Assembly: GCA_013003805.1 (NCBI GenBank) | Contig: JABDII010000084.1 | Span: forward strand, 1-8,462 | DNA: 8,462 nt | Direction of reading: 5' to 3' | Origin: Gemmatimonadales bacterium | GTDB lineage: Bacteria; Gemmatimonadota; Gemmatimonadetes; Gemmatimonadales; GWC2-71-9 | Part shown: positions 1 to 6,838 of the stretch, piece by piece | Layout of the letters: every line of letters starts with the position of its first letter | Position numbering within the stretch: position 1 is the stretch's first letter | Notes under the pieces: model-generated | The model's database searches: none | Seen by the model: the letters and a program-made list of their open reading frames with translations, nothing else | What the model was told of the DNA's origin: nothing | Program-made: the position numbers and the translations under genes

Positions 1-507
1 GTATGGCACATCGTGCACATCATGAGCCTCAACCCACGCGTCATGAAAGGTAGTATGGATTTCTACGGCGCGATCATGTTCGGACGGTCTCCGCTCACCC
101 GCGCCCAGCGCGAACTCCTCGCCGTGGCCGTGTCCGCCGAGCTCGATTGCCATTACTGAATGCAAGCTCACGCACACGACCTCCGTGCCGAGGTCGCTCC
201 GGCATACGAAGAGGACGCTGATGCCGACAGGTTCGTCCACGCCGTTGTCAGGGATTGGCGCACGGCGCCGCTCGAACCGGCTGACCGAGCTCTGTGCGAG
301 TATGCCTCCAAGCTCACCCACCAACAGCGCGGCATGACGCCCGCCGACCTCGAACAGCTGCGCGCGCACGGATTCGACGACACGGCCATCCATGATGCAA
401 CCCAGGTTGTCGCCTATTTCAACTATATCACGCGAATCGCCGACGCGTTGGGTGTGGAGCCCGAGGATTTCATTCAGCCCTGGGGCGCGGCGCCGGGTGC
501 CGGCTGA
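1..507 (+). CDS. AhpD-like peroxidase-related selenoprotein (CxxU active site), 5' end cut by the window
   Basis: The reading frame is open from base 1 to the TGA at 505-507 apart from one internal TGA at 157-159 (codon 53 here). Both halves match one family, the carboxymuconolactone decarboxylase/AhpD-like 'peroxidase-related' proteins. The N-terminal half has MFGRSPLTRAQREL, and the C-terminal half has DWRTAPL, VVAYFNYITRIADALGV. AhpD catalytic residues fall in register: Glu38, Cys50, codon 53 (TGA) and His57 reproduce the E-x11-C-x2-C-x3-H spacing, with TGA in place of the second Cys. I therefore read TGA as selenocysteine. Such enzymes are thiol-dependent peroxidases or reductases in the cytoplasm, and Sec would sharpen the nucleophile. 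AhpD-like CxxU selenoproteins are known from metagenomic surveys. Roughly 20-30 N-terminal residues are missing. The ATG at 160 has no Shine-Dalgarno sequence before it and would drop half the active site. The alternative is a pseudogene from a Cys-to-stop mutation, or a sequencing error. Confidence 0.83.
157..196 (+). promoter_or_regulatory. Recoded UGA codon and putative bacterial SECIS hairpin
   Basis: The UGA at 157-159 is followed by a perfect 7-bp stem, CGACCTC (177-183) with GAGGTCG (190-196), closing a 6-nt loop CGTGCC (184-189). The loop carries a G-U dinucleotide at 185-186, recalling the loop G and U that SelB reads in the E. coli fdhF element. The loop G lies 25 nt after the UGA, inside the roughly 16-37 nt range usual for bacterial SECIS elements. 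The stem lies within the coding sequence, as expected in bacteria. It lacks the bulged U of the E. coli element, so the match is to the general bacterial pattern. That the hairpin works as a SECIS is inference; the stem itself is seen directly. Confidence 0.72.
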
Positions 508-516
508 CAGATCAAT

Positions 517-1734
517 CTAGGCACGGGCCCGCCCCAGACAGCGGTAGAGGGCATCGCGCAAAGCCTTCTCCCGTGGGTCGTCGTACATATGGAAACCCAT
601 GCGATTCATGACGTACGCATACCCCACTTGGGTGTCAGGGTCGGCAAACCCGAGCGAGCCGCCGGCACCCGCGGCGCCAAACGCCCGCAACCTCAATTCC
701 GGCAGGAATACCGGACAGGGCTTCCAGAAGCCGAGCCCGTACGCGGTGTTCCACCCGATGATCAGATCGCGCGAGCCCCCGGTCGGCAGCACGGGCGGGG
801 CGGTCAACTCTTCCATGGTTCGCGGTAGAAGGCCCAGCGCCTGGCCTCCAGTGGCGATCACCCCGTAGGCCTTCGCCAAGGCCCGTGCGTTGGCAACGCC
901 GCTGCCCGACGGAAACTCAATGGCTCGATACTCCGGGAGATCCATGTCCCCCGGGCCCCGCATCCGGGGATTTGTAAGCGTCCGGGCCACGAGCGAGGGA
1001 GGCCACAAGAGTGCGAGTACCATACGCACCGGCATCGTCTTGGGGTGCAGGAGCATGGTGAACGGGTGGAATGCCTGGATGGTAGCGAGGCGAGAGGCTG
1101 GAACCTCAGCCGGGAGACCAATGTAGAACTCGATGTCGAGCGGCCGCGCGACCTCCTCCCACAGGAAACGTCCGATGCTCCGGTGCTCCGGGTCGACCCG
1201 GCGAATGAGCTCGTTCTCGTAATAGCCCAGGCTCAGCCCGTGGTAGCCGTGGCGGGATCCTGGTTCCCAGGCAGGCCGTTGCCGTGCAATGATCTCCGCC
1301 AACCGGTCTAAGTCGGACAACACCTCGAGGTCGAGCCGCTCGTCGATGGCGGAGAGGCCGGCCTGATGCGACAGCAACTGACGCACGGTGATGGCGGCCT
1401 TGCCCGCTTGCGCAAACTCGGGCCAATAGGTTGCCACCGGTTCATCCAACTCGAACAAGCCTCGGGAATGCGCCACGGCGATGGCCATCGCCGCCATCCC
1501 CTTGGTTGTGGAAAAGACAGTGGCGAGCGTGTCGTCTTCCCACGGATCGAGACGCTGGGCGTCGCGGTACCCTCCCCAAAGATCGACCACCTTTTGGCCT
1601 CGATGATACGCCGCGCACGCAGCTCCGAGCTCGCCCCGTTCCCGGAAATTCACGACGAAATGATCGCGAACCTCCTCGAAGCCCGGCGCAACAGAACCGT
1701 GAACTGGAATCTGATCGTGAGTGGAGGGGGTCAA
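517..1734 (-). CDS. Serine hydrolase of the beta-lactamase / EstB (family VIII esterase) type
   Basis: This 405-residue protein has the serine beta-lactamase-like fold used by class C beta-lactamases, family VIII esterases and LACTB. The nucleophile motif S-T-T-K is at residues 75-78 (Ser75, Lys78). It is followed by the family signature ITVRQLLSHQAGL near 115-126, and Tyr164 in GYHGLSLG takes the place of the YxN tyrosine. Near the C-terminus AFGAAGAGGSLGFADP (351-366) and GYAYVMNRMG (371-380) match the esterase-like subfamily. No signal peptide is visible, so it is probably cytoplasmic. The start is TTG (1734-1732) with AGGA about 10 nt upstream; no in-frame ATG fits before Met80, which would remove the nucleophile. 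It is the last gene of the four-gene operon, 20 bp after the FAD oxidoreductase, so its substrate may belong to the same pathway. Likely reaction: hydrolysis of a small ester or amide, less likely a true beta-lactam. Substrate unknown. Confidence 0.85.
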   Translation of the reverse strand: MTPSTHDQIPVHGSVAPGFEEVRDHFVVNFRERGELGAACAAYHRGQKVVDLWGGYRDAQRLDPWEDDTLATVFSTTKGMAAMAIAVAHSRGLFELDEPVATYWPEFAQAGKAAITVRQLLSHQAGLSAIDERLDLEVLSDLDRLAEIIARQRPAWEPGSRHGYHGLSLGYYENELIRRVDPEHRSIGRFLWEEVARPLDIEFYIGLPAEVPASRLATIQAFHPFTMLLHPKTMPVRMVLALLWPPSLVARTLTNPRMRGPGDMDLPEYRAIEFPSGSGVANARALAKAYGVIATGGQALGLLPRTMEELTAPPVLPTGGSRDLIIGWNTAYGLGFWKPCPVFLPELRLRAFGAAGAGGSLGFADPDTQVGYAYVMNRMGFHMYDDPREKALRDALYRCLGRARA

Positions 1735-1754
1735 CCGGTTGTCATCCTGCAGGC

Positions 1755-3347
1755 CTACACGGTCGATCTGGGCTGCCGCCTGCGTTGCTTCAGCATTTGC
1801 CGCGCGGCTAGATACCCCGACATCCCGGTCGGCCCCCCACCTGGATGGGTTCCCGGTCCTGCCAGATAGAGCCCCTCAATCGGGGTGGCATAGCGAGACC
1901 AGCCCGGGACCGGCCGCATGAACAGAACCTGATCCAGGGTCAGATCACCCTGGTAGAAGTGCCCTTCAGTGAAGCCGAACCTCGATTCGATGTCCCGGGG
2001 ACTGAGCACCTGCCGATCCATGATCGCGGCCGGGAGATTGGGCGCGTACTGGGCAAGCGTGTCGATCACCCGATCACCGAGTGCCTCACGGGTTTCCGGT
2101 CCCCACTCGCCTTCCTGAAGCCGATACGGCGCGTACTGCATCCAGACCGACATCACATGTTTTCCGCTCGGCGCCAGGCTCGGGTCCACCAACGATGGGA
2201 TGACGGCCTCGAGATAGGGCTGATCCGAAATCCGACCGTACTTCGAAGCATCGTAGGCACGCTCCAGGTAATCGAGGCTCGGGGCGATCGAGATCGTCCC
2301 GCGGAGATTGGTCTCTGAACAGCCAAAGTCGGGCAGTTCGCTGAGAGCCAGATTCACTTTGGCGGCAACGCCCTGCAGCTTGATGTGCTGCACCCGCTGG
2401 AGGAACTCAGGATCCAAATGGGTTGGATCCACCAGCTCGAGGAAGGTGCGCTTCGGATCGGCGCCACACACGACGCGGCTGGCCGGTATTTCCTCCCCAC
2501 CCTGCATCACGACGGCGCTCACCCGTCCGGCGCGGACCAGGATCCGGTCCACCCCCGTTTCCGAGCGGAGCTCTCCGCCGCTCGCTCCGAAGGCTCGGGC
2601 GAGCGCGCTGGCCAATGAACCGACCCCGCCCCGTACGACTGTTCTGGAGCGCAAGGCGCCCGGCTGGCCCACATGGTGATGGAGCATCACGAAGGCCGTA
2701 CCCGCTGACTTTGGGCCCTGGAAAAGGTGTGACACTCCCGCCGCCCCGAGGCAGCCCTTCAAGACATCGCTCTCAAACCAGTCGTCCAAGAGGTCGGCAA
2801 CCGGCATCGGGACGGTTCGCAGGAACTCGAGCATATCGACCTTGCCGAGGCCACGGAGCCGGCGACCGATTCCGAGCAATGCAAACAGGTCTTTCCGGTC
2901 CTTGCTGGTCGGCAAGGGGGGCGCCTCGCAATAGAGCGACCAGAGAAATCCCGCCAACCGGGCTATGCGTTCCGAGAACGGCATCCACCTACTGGCATCG
3001 GCCGGAGACAGCCGGGCGATGGATGCCATCGTGTCGGCACCGTCCCGAAGCAGGAGGCCATCTCCATTCCCTACTGGCGCAAAGACCCCGGACTCGACTG
3101 AGAGGACTTCGAGCCCGTGCGTGCTCAAGTCGAGATCCTGGATAATCTGCGGGTTCAGGAAACCGATGTCACTCGCGCAGGTATCGACGCGGAAACCAGG
3201 AAAGGCCTCCTCGGTGACATGCACCCCGCCGAGCACATCGTGGTCTTCGAGCACGAGCACTCGCTGCCCGGCGCGCGCCAGATAATTGGCGGCAACCAGT
3301 TCGCCGACTCCGGCTCCGATGACAACGGCGTCGTACGCTCGGCTCAT
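1755..3347 (-). CDS. PYROXD2 / phytoene-desaturase-like FAD oxidoreductase, second paralogue
   Basis: This 530-residue protein belongs to the NAD(P)/FAD-dependent oxidoreductase family that includes bacterial CrtI desaturases and, more closely in wording, animal PYROXD2. The N-terminal Rossmann beta-alpha-beta unit is DAVVIGAGVGELVAANYLA (residues 6-24), with the ribose-binding acid Glu34 in VLVLE and LGGVHVTEE at 39-47. The C-terminal FAD-contact motif AGPGTHPGGG is at 496-505. The usual GxGxxG reads GAGVGE, so the third Gly is Glu. The first paralogue has GGGHNG there, so this copy may bind cofactor differently. I chose the ATG at 3347 because the Rossmann strand follows at once and it lies 8 bp after the preceding stop, with GGATTGGTAGG upstream. 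The longer open frame to 3722 would overlap the previous gene by about 370 bp. Blocks such as KVNLALSELPDF, YLERAYD and GTHPGGG are shared with the neighbour, so the pair arose by tandem duplication. Substrate unknown; no crtB or other carotenoid gene is nearby. Confidence 0.9.
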   Translation of the reverse strand: MSRAYDAVVIGAGVGELVAANYLARAGQRVLVLEDHDVLGGVHVTEEAFPGFRVDTCASDIGFLNPQIIQDLDLSTHGLEVLSVESGVFAPVGNGDGLLLRDGADTMASIARLSPADASRWMPFSERIARLAGFLWSLYCEAPPLPTSKDRKDLFALLGIGRRLRGLGKVDMLEFLRTVPMPVADLLDDWFESDVLKGCLGAAGVSHLFQGPKSAGTAFVMLHHHVGQPGALRSRTVVRGGVGSLASALARAFGASGGELRSETGVDRILVRAGRVSAVVMQGGEEIPASRVVCGADPKRTFLELVDPTHLDPEFLQRVQHIKLQGVAAKVNLALSELPDFGCSETNLRGTISIAPSLDYLERAYDASKYGRISDQPYLEAVIPSLVDPSLAPSGKHVMSVWMQYAPYRLQEGEWGPETREALGDRVIDTLAQYAPNLPAAIMDRQVLSPRDIESRFGFTEGHFYQGDLTLDQVLFMRPVPGWSRYATPIEGLYLAGPGTHPGGGPTGMSGYLAARQMLKQRRRQPRSTV

Positions 3348-3355
3348 GGCACGGC

Positions 3356-4945
3356 CTACCAATCCCGCAGGATTTCGACTGCAGCCAGGCGTCCCGATGC
3401 GCCCATGATGCCGCCGCCCGGATGGGTTCCCGCACCGCATTGATAGAATCGTCGCACCGGAGTGCGGTACTTCGCCCACTGCGGCAATGGACGGAGGAAA
3501 AAGAGTTGCTGAAGTGCAAGTTCTCCCTGGAAGATGTTCCCCTCGGTGAGCCCCACCATGTCTTCCATGTCCTTGGGCGTGAGCACTTGGCGGTGGATGA
3601 TTGCCGATTTGAGATTGGGGGCGAATTTCGCAAGCGTATCGACGACGGTATCGCCGAAGGCCTCTCGCTTGGCGTCGTTCCACCCACCGTTCAGCTGATA
3701 GGGCGCATACTGGACGAAGCACGACATGACATGCTTCCCGGGTGGGGCCATGTGGGGATCGATCATCGACGGGATGATGACATCCATATATGGCTGCCGG
3801 GAAAATTCGCCGTATTTGGCATCATCGTAGGCGCGTTCGAGGTAGTCGATACTCGGGCTGATGGAAATGGCCCCCCTCAAGTGCGGGCCACGACCGGGCA
3901 TGCAGGTGAAGTCCGGTAACTCGCTCAGCGCGAGATTCACCTTGCCGGAGGAGCCCCGAAACTTGAATTGCCGAACACCCTTAACGAGATCGTCCGGAAG
4001 CTCGTGGGGGTCGAGCAGCTTGAGAAACGTGAGATTCGGGTCGAGCGCCGAGACGACGACCTTCGCCTTGAGCTCGGTGCCATCGGCGAGGGCAACCCCG
4101 CTAGCGCGCCCGTTCTTCACGATCACCTGAGACACCTCGGCTTCGGTGCGTATCTCGGCGCCGAAGGTCCGGGCCGCGCTAGCGATCGCCTCGCTGATGC
4201 CGCCGGTCCCTCCCTTCGCAAACCCCCAGGCACGAAAGGCGCCGTCGATCTCGCCCATATAGTGATGGAGCAGGACGTACGCCGTACCCGGCGATCGCGG
4301 TCCCAAGAATGTTCCGATGATCCCACTAGCCGACTTCGTGGCCTTGAGGGGCTCGCATTCGAACCACTCTTCCAGGAAATCAGCCGAACTCATAGTCATC
4401 AGCTTGAACAGGGCGCAGAACTTGTCGTCCCCCAAGCCATGGAAGTGCCTCCCCAACCGCCCGAGCCCGAGCAGATCCTTGGGACTCAGCGAGGTTGGAT
4501 CGGGCGGAACCATGCCGATGATCGGCTTGACGGCCATGGCCATGTGGTGCATCAGCCGGCCGAATTCGTCGTACGCCTCGGCGTCCTTCGGCGAGTGACG
4601 GTAGAGCTCCTGACGCGCCTGATCGTGATCGGCCCACGCGGCGAAGTAGTCTCCGTTGGGAAGTGGAGTCAGGGTACTTTCGAGTGGGAGAATCTGGAGG
4701 CCGTGGCGCGGCAATTCGAGGTCACGAATGATCTCGGGTCTGAGGAGGCTCACCACGTAGGAGAAGACCGAAAACGTGAAACCGGGGAACACCTCCTCAC
4801 TCACTGCGGCACCACCAACCACGTGCCTCCGCTCGAGCACAAGGACGCGTTTCCCCGCCTTAGCGAGATAGGCGGCCGCGACCAGGCCGTTGTGCCCCCC
4901 GCCGATGACGATGGCATCATAGGAACTCATCGAACGTGTGGCCAT
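3356..4945 (-). CDS. PYROXD2 / phytoene-desaturase-like FAD oxidoreductase, first paralogue
   Basis: This 529-residue flavoprotein is of the CrtI/PYROXD2 type. YDAIVIGGGHNGLVAAAYLA (residues 9-28) carries an intact GxGxxG, Glu38 in VLVLERR is the acidic end of strand 2, and VGGAAVSEEVFPGF (43-56) and SLLRP (66-70) closely resemble the PYROXD2 wording as I recall it. The C-terminal GAGTHPGGG (504-512) completes the FAD site. Length is normal for the family. The start ATG (4945-4943) lies one base after the TGA of the GcvT-like gene (TGATATG), with GGAGG 10 nt upstream inside that gene, so translation is probably coupled. A second ATG at 4930 (Met6) is possible. The family oxidises C-C or C-N bonds using FAD; the substrate here cannot be read from sequence. 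Its place beside a GcvT-fold protein argues for an amine or one-carbon-related substrate rather than phytoene. No signal peptide is seen. Confidence 0.91.
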   Translation of the reverse strand: MATRSMSSYDAIVIGGGHNGLVAAAYLAKAGKRVLVLERRHVVGGAAVSEEVFPGFTFSVFSYVVSLLRPEIIRDLELPRHGLQILPLESTLTPLPNGDYFAAWADHDQARQELYRHSPKDAEAYDEFGRLMHHMAMAVKPIIGMVPPDPTSLSPKDLLGLGRLGRHFHGLGDDKFCALFKLMTMSSADFLEEWFECEPLKATKSASGIIGTFLGPRSPGTAYVLLHHYMGEIDGAFRAWGFAKGGTGGISEAIASAARTFGAEIRTEAEVSQVIVKNGRASGVALADGTELKAKVVVSALDPNLTFLKLLDPHELPDDLVKGVRQFKFRGSSGKVNLALSELPDFTCMPGRGPHLRGAISISPSIDYLERAYDDAKYGEFSRQPYMDVIIPSMIDPHMAPPGKHVMSCFVQYAPYQLNGGWNDAKREAFGDTVVDTLAKFAPNLKSAIIHRQVLTPKDMEDMVGLTEGNIFQGELALQQLFFLRPLPQWAKYRTPVRRFYQCGAGTHPGGGIMGASGRLAAVEILRDW

Positions 4946-4946
4946 A

Positions 4947-6134
4947 TCAGGCTCGCCTCCGTTCGAGATCGAGGAACGGCAGCTTCGCGACCTGCGCCAT
5001 GGCCTCCTTCCGCCTATGCTCGACCGTCACCTCCATGTGGACCGGGGTGCCCAGCCGGGCATAGCGGGATTCGAGATGGGCCATCGCGATGTACTTCTTG
5101 AGGAGCGGAGACCAGCAGCCACTCGTCGCGTACCCAACCTGAACACCCTGGACGTAGATCGGTGCACTGGTTCGCCAGGCAACCGTCGGGATCTTGGGAG
5201 GCAGGCCCACCTCGGCATACAGCTGCTCGAGCGACTCCCAGTCCACTTCGATGCCCCGGAATTGCCACGCAGGGCCCCGGTGTTTCTCTTGGGCCAGCGC
5301 TGCCTGACCCACGAACGGACCCTTCTCGAGCTTCACCGTCCAGCCCAGTCCGAGTTCATAGGGAGAGGAGGTCTGTGCCTCGATGAGTGCGTGGTGTGCC
5401 GATACATAATCGACTTCGATCATCAGGAGGCCGGCCTCGATCCGCGCGATGTCCAGCGCCAAAATCCCTGCCGGGGTGATCCCGTAGGCTTCACCCCCAT
5501 CTATGAGCCGATCCCATAGCTCGACGGCACGACCCGCGTCGACCCAGATCTCGTATCCCAGATCACCGGTGTAGCCGGTGCGAGAGATGGTAGCGGGGAT
5601 TCCCTGAATCGATGCATGCGTCAAACGGAAGAACCGAAGAGTGTCGAGATCGGCTTCGGCGATTCCCTTCAGGATGTCGCGTGATGTCGGCCCCTGGAGG
5701 GAGACCGCCGCGATCGAATCCGAAACGTCCTCGATCGTGACATCCATGCCCACCGCATTGTGGTGGAGCCAGCGGAGATTGGGATCGGCCGCGGTGAGGC
5801 GGAACTGCTGGTCATCGAGACGCGAGACCGTGCCGTCGTCGATCACCTTGCCGGCGGCGTCACACCAGGGTGTGTACATCACCTGGTGGAGCTTAGCCTT
5901 GGTCATATCGCGGGGCAGTACACGATCGAGGAGGCGCTCCGCGTCCGCTCCGGCGATGGCGTACTTGTAGAGCGGGGAGACGTCGATCATGGCCGCCGCG
6001 TTCCGGATGGCGGAGTACTCCCGGTCGTGGTACAGCTCATAGGAACTCAAGACCGTGTGCCCCGCCCAGCGACGCCACGCCTGCCCTTGTGACAGGGCCG
6101 CGGTCCGCGGGTGGAACGGAGTCACCTTGAGCAT
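4947..6134 (-). CDS. GcvT-fold aminomethyltransferase-like protein
   Basis: This 395-residue protein has the fold of the glycine-cleavage T protein, also found in the folate domains of sarcosine/dimethylglycine dehydrogenases and in folate-dependent demethylases. Visible landmarks are GKVIDDGTVSRL (95-106; Asp99-Asp100 align with the GG-hydrophobic-DD segment next to bound folate), SLQGPTSRD (145-153), SRTGYTGDLGYEIWV (184-198) and DIARIEAGL (228-236). The C-terminal barrel domain begins around 265 (LGWTVKLEKGPFVG). It is slightly longer than a true GcvT (about 360-370 residues), with extra residues near 295-325. No gcvH or gcvP is present, so it is unlikely to serve the classical glycine cleavage system. 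The likely role is accepting or releasing a one-carbon unit on tetrahydrofolate, perhaps from a substrate oxidised by the flavoproteins that follow. The ATG at 6134 has CGGAG 7 nt upstream. A 29-codon in-frame extension to 6221 was rejected because it runs into the terminator. It is the first gene of the operon. Confidence 0.88.
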   Translation of the reverse strand: MLKVTPFHPRTAALSQGQAWRRWAGHTVLSSYELYHDREYSAIRNAAAMIDVSPLYKYAIAGADAERLLDRVLPRDMTKAKLHQVMYTPWCDAAGKVIDDGTVSRLDDQQFRLTAADPNLRWLHHNAVGMDVTIEDVSDSIAAVSLQGPTSRDILKGIAEADLDTLRFFRLTHASIQGIPATISRTGYTGDLGYEIWVDAGRAVELWDRLIDGGEAYGITPAGILALDIARIEAGLLMIEVDYVSAHHALIEAQTSSPYELGLGWTVKLEKGPFVGQAALAQEKHRGPAWQFRGIEVDWESLEQLYAEVGLPPKIPTVAWRTSAPIYVQGVQVGYATSGCWSPLLKKYIAMAHLESRYARLGTPVHMEVTVEHRRKEAMAQVAKLPFLDLERRRA

Positions 6135-6140
6135 GCGTGG

Positions 6141-6156
6141 TCTCCGAAGCCGGAGA
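6141..6156 (-). promoter_or_regulatory. Small hairpin enclosing the ribosome binding site of the GcvT-like gene
   Basis: On the transcript strand TCTCCG and CGGAGA form a perfect 6-bp stem around a GCTT loop, and the 3' arm holds the GGAG Shine-Dalgarno sequence 7 nt before the ATG at 6134. The 5' arm CTCC acts as an anti-Shine-Dalgarno. The stem is short, so an effect on translation is inference. Confidence 0.4.
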
Positions 6157-6185
6157 TGGCGGAAGTGGACGTGATGCGTTCGTGA

Positions 6186-6196
6186 GTACCGGGTAC
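6186..6196. repeat. Short palindrome in the leader of the GcvT operon
   Basis: GTACC, one G, then GGTAC forms an 11-bp palindrome between the terminator and the GcvT-like start codon. It could be an operator half-site pair, but it is short enough to occur by chance. Confidence 0.25.
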
Positions 6197-6202
6197 CATC
6201 GC

Positions 6203-6237
6203 AAGAAAAGACGCGGTCCACAAGGGCGGGCCGCGTC
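6203..6237 (-). terminator. Intrinsic (rho-independent) terminator after the small lipoprotein gene
   Basis: Read on the minus strand, GACGCGGCCC (6237-6228) pairs with GGACCGCGTC (6219-6210) in a 10-bp stem with a single G-U pair. The loop is 8 nt, and TTTTCTTG follows immediately (6209-6202). It starts 23 nt after the stop codon of the lipoprotein gene at 6261. It separates the heme-protein/lipoprotein group from the GcvT/flavoprotein operon, which must therefore have its own promoter in 6135-6202; I could not find a convincing -35/-10 pair there. Confidence 0.82.
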
Positions 6238-6260
6238 CAGGGTTTCGGGATTGGGGAGCG

Positions 6261-6692
6261 CTACGTTCCCCGAATCCGTTCCAGCAATTGCCGTTCGAAA
6301 TCGCTGTCGTAGTCGGTCGGATTCCGGCGCACCCGAATGTCGAGCCTCGTCGTCGAGTTGGTCTTGGGCTCGATCTTCACGATCACGTCGAGGTCGCCCT
6401 TCCGGCCCTCGATCACACGGCCAACCGGTGGCTCATTCTGTACCCGTTTGGCGTAGGAGCCGGGGACTCGCGTCCGAGGGCTTCCGAAGGGCGCAATCTC
6501 CATGGCCGTGAACGCGAAGCGAACCCGGCGTTCGACATCATCGATGTTCTCGCGCAGGGTAGCCGTCGTCCCTGGCGACGTCGGATCCGGTCCGATGACT
6601 GACTTGGGCGTCCCGGCGGCGCACGCGGAGACGATGATACCCGCGGCGAGTGACAGCATCACGGTTCTGGCTCGTCGTTCAAGTACCCGCAT
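6261..6692 (-). CDS. Small lipoprotein of unknown function
   Basis: This 143-residue protein begins with a positively charged stretch (MRVLERRART), a hydrophobic core (VMLSLAAGII, 11-20) and a lipobox-like VSAC with the lipidation Cys at residue 24, so it should be an exported, lipid-anchored protein. The mature part is short and mixed-charge. A predicted helix (TLRENIDDVERRVRFAFTAM) is followed by beta-rich segments with many Arg residues (VIVKIEPKT, TRLDIRVRR) and a C-terminal helix (FERQLLERIRGT). This recalls small DUF3568-like lipoproteins, but the resemblance is loose and I do not assign a family. The start ATG (6692-6690) has GGAG 7 nt upstream. It is the last gene before the terminator at 6237. 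The 146-bp gap to the barrel gene may hold its own promoter. Confidence 0.8.
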   Translation of the reverse strand: MRVLERRARTVMLSLAAGIIVSACAAGTPKSVIGPDPTSPGTTATLRENIDDVERRVRFAFTAMEIAPFGSPRTRVPGSYAKRVQNEPPVGRVIEGRKGDLDVIVKIEPKTNSTTRLDIRVRRNPTDYDSDFERQLLERIRGT

Positions 6693-6733
6693 TGTATGAC
6701 TCCATGACCCACATGGGCCCGTTTATGGTTGTT

Positions 6734-6749
6734 CAGGTCCTCACACCTG
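6734..6749. repeat. Inverted repeat upstream of the small lipoprotein gene
   Basis: CAGGT and ACCTG flank a 6-bp spacer, 42 bp upstream of the ATG at 6692. A second inverted repeat, CCATG-N5-CATGG (6702-6716), lies closer to the start. The position suits an operator near a promoter, but the arms are only 5 bp each. A weak -10-like CATAAA lies between the two repeats, with no convincing -35. Confidence 0.25.
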
Positions 6750-6812
6750 GAGACGGCGTCCCTGGAGAAGAACAACACAGGAGGGAGAACGGATCCCCTC
6801 GTGGGGCAGGCG

Positions 6813-6828
6813 GGCCGGGCGACCGGCC
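6813..6828 (-). terminator. GC-rich hairpin just after the beta-barrel gene, no U-tract
   Basis: GGCCGG and CCGGCC form a perfect 6-bp stem with a 4-nt loop, 10 nt beyond the stop codon of the barrel gene. No T-run follows, so it is at best a weak or factor-assisted terminator, or a 3'-end stabiliser. A smaller stem, CCCC/GGGG with a 4-nt loop (6795-6806), lies just beyond it. Confidence 0.35.
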
Positions 6829-6838
6829 ATTCCTCGAG

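Noticed and set aside
160..507. Separate 115-residue gene starting at the ATG at 160
   Set aside because: It is in frame with the upstream half of an AhpD-like protein, has no Shine-Dalgarno sequence, and starts inside the active-site motif. It is better read as the part after a recoded UGA.
3348..3722. N-terminal extension of the second flavoprotein to give 655 residues
   Set aside because: The extra 125 residues overlap the C-terminal coding region of the first flavoprotein in another frame and show no domain. The FAD motif starts right after the ATG at 3347.
1755..4945. Carotenoid biosynthesis locus (crtI pair)
   Set aside because: The proteins share the CrtI fold, but their wording is closer to PYROXD2, and no crtB, crtE or cyclase gene is present. 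The neighbours are GcvT-like and hydrolase genes.
3968..5101. Long plus-strand open frame of 377 residues
   Set aside because: It lies antisense to the well-supported first flavoprotein and the GcvT-like gene and has low-complexity, high-GC shadow composition with no recognisable motif.
4947..6134. True glycine-cleavage gcvT
   Set aside because: There are no gcvH or gcvP neighbours, there are extra residues near 295-325, and the operon partners are flavoproteins, so the symbol was not assigned.
6135..6221. 29-residue N-terminal extension of the GcvT-like protein
   Set aside because: It would begin inside the terminator hairpin and encodes an Arg/His-rich stretch unlike the family. The ATG at 6134 has a good ribosome binding site.
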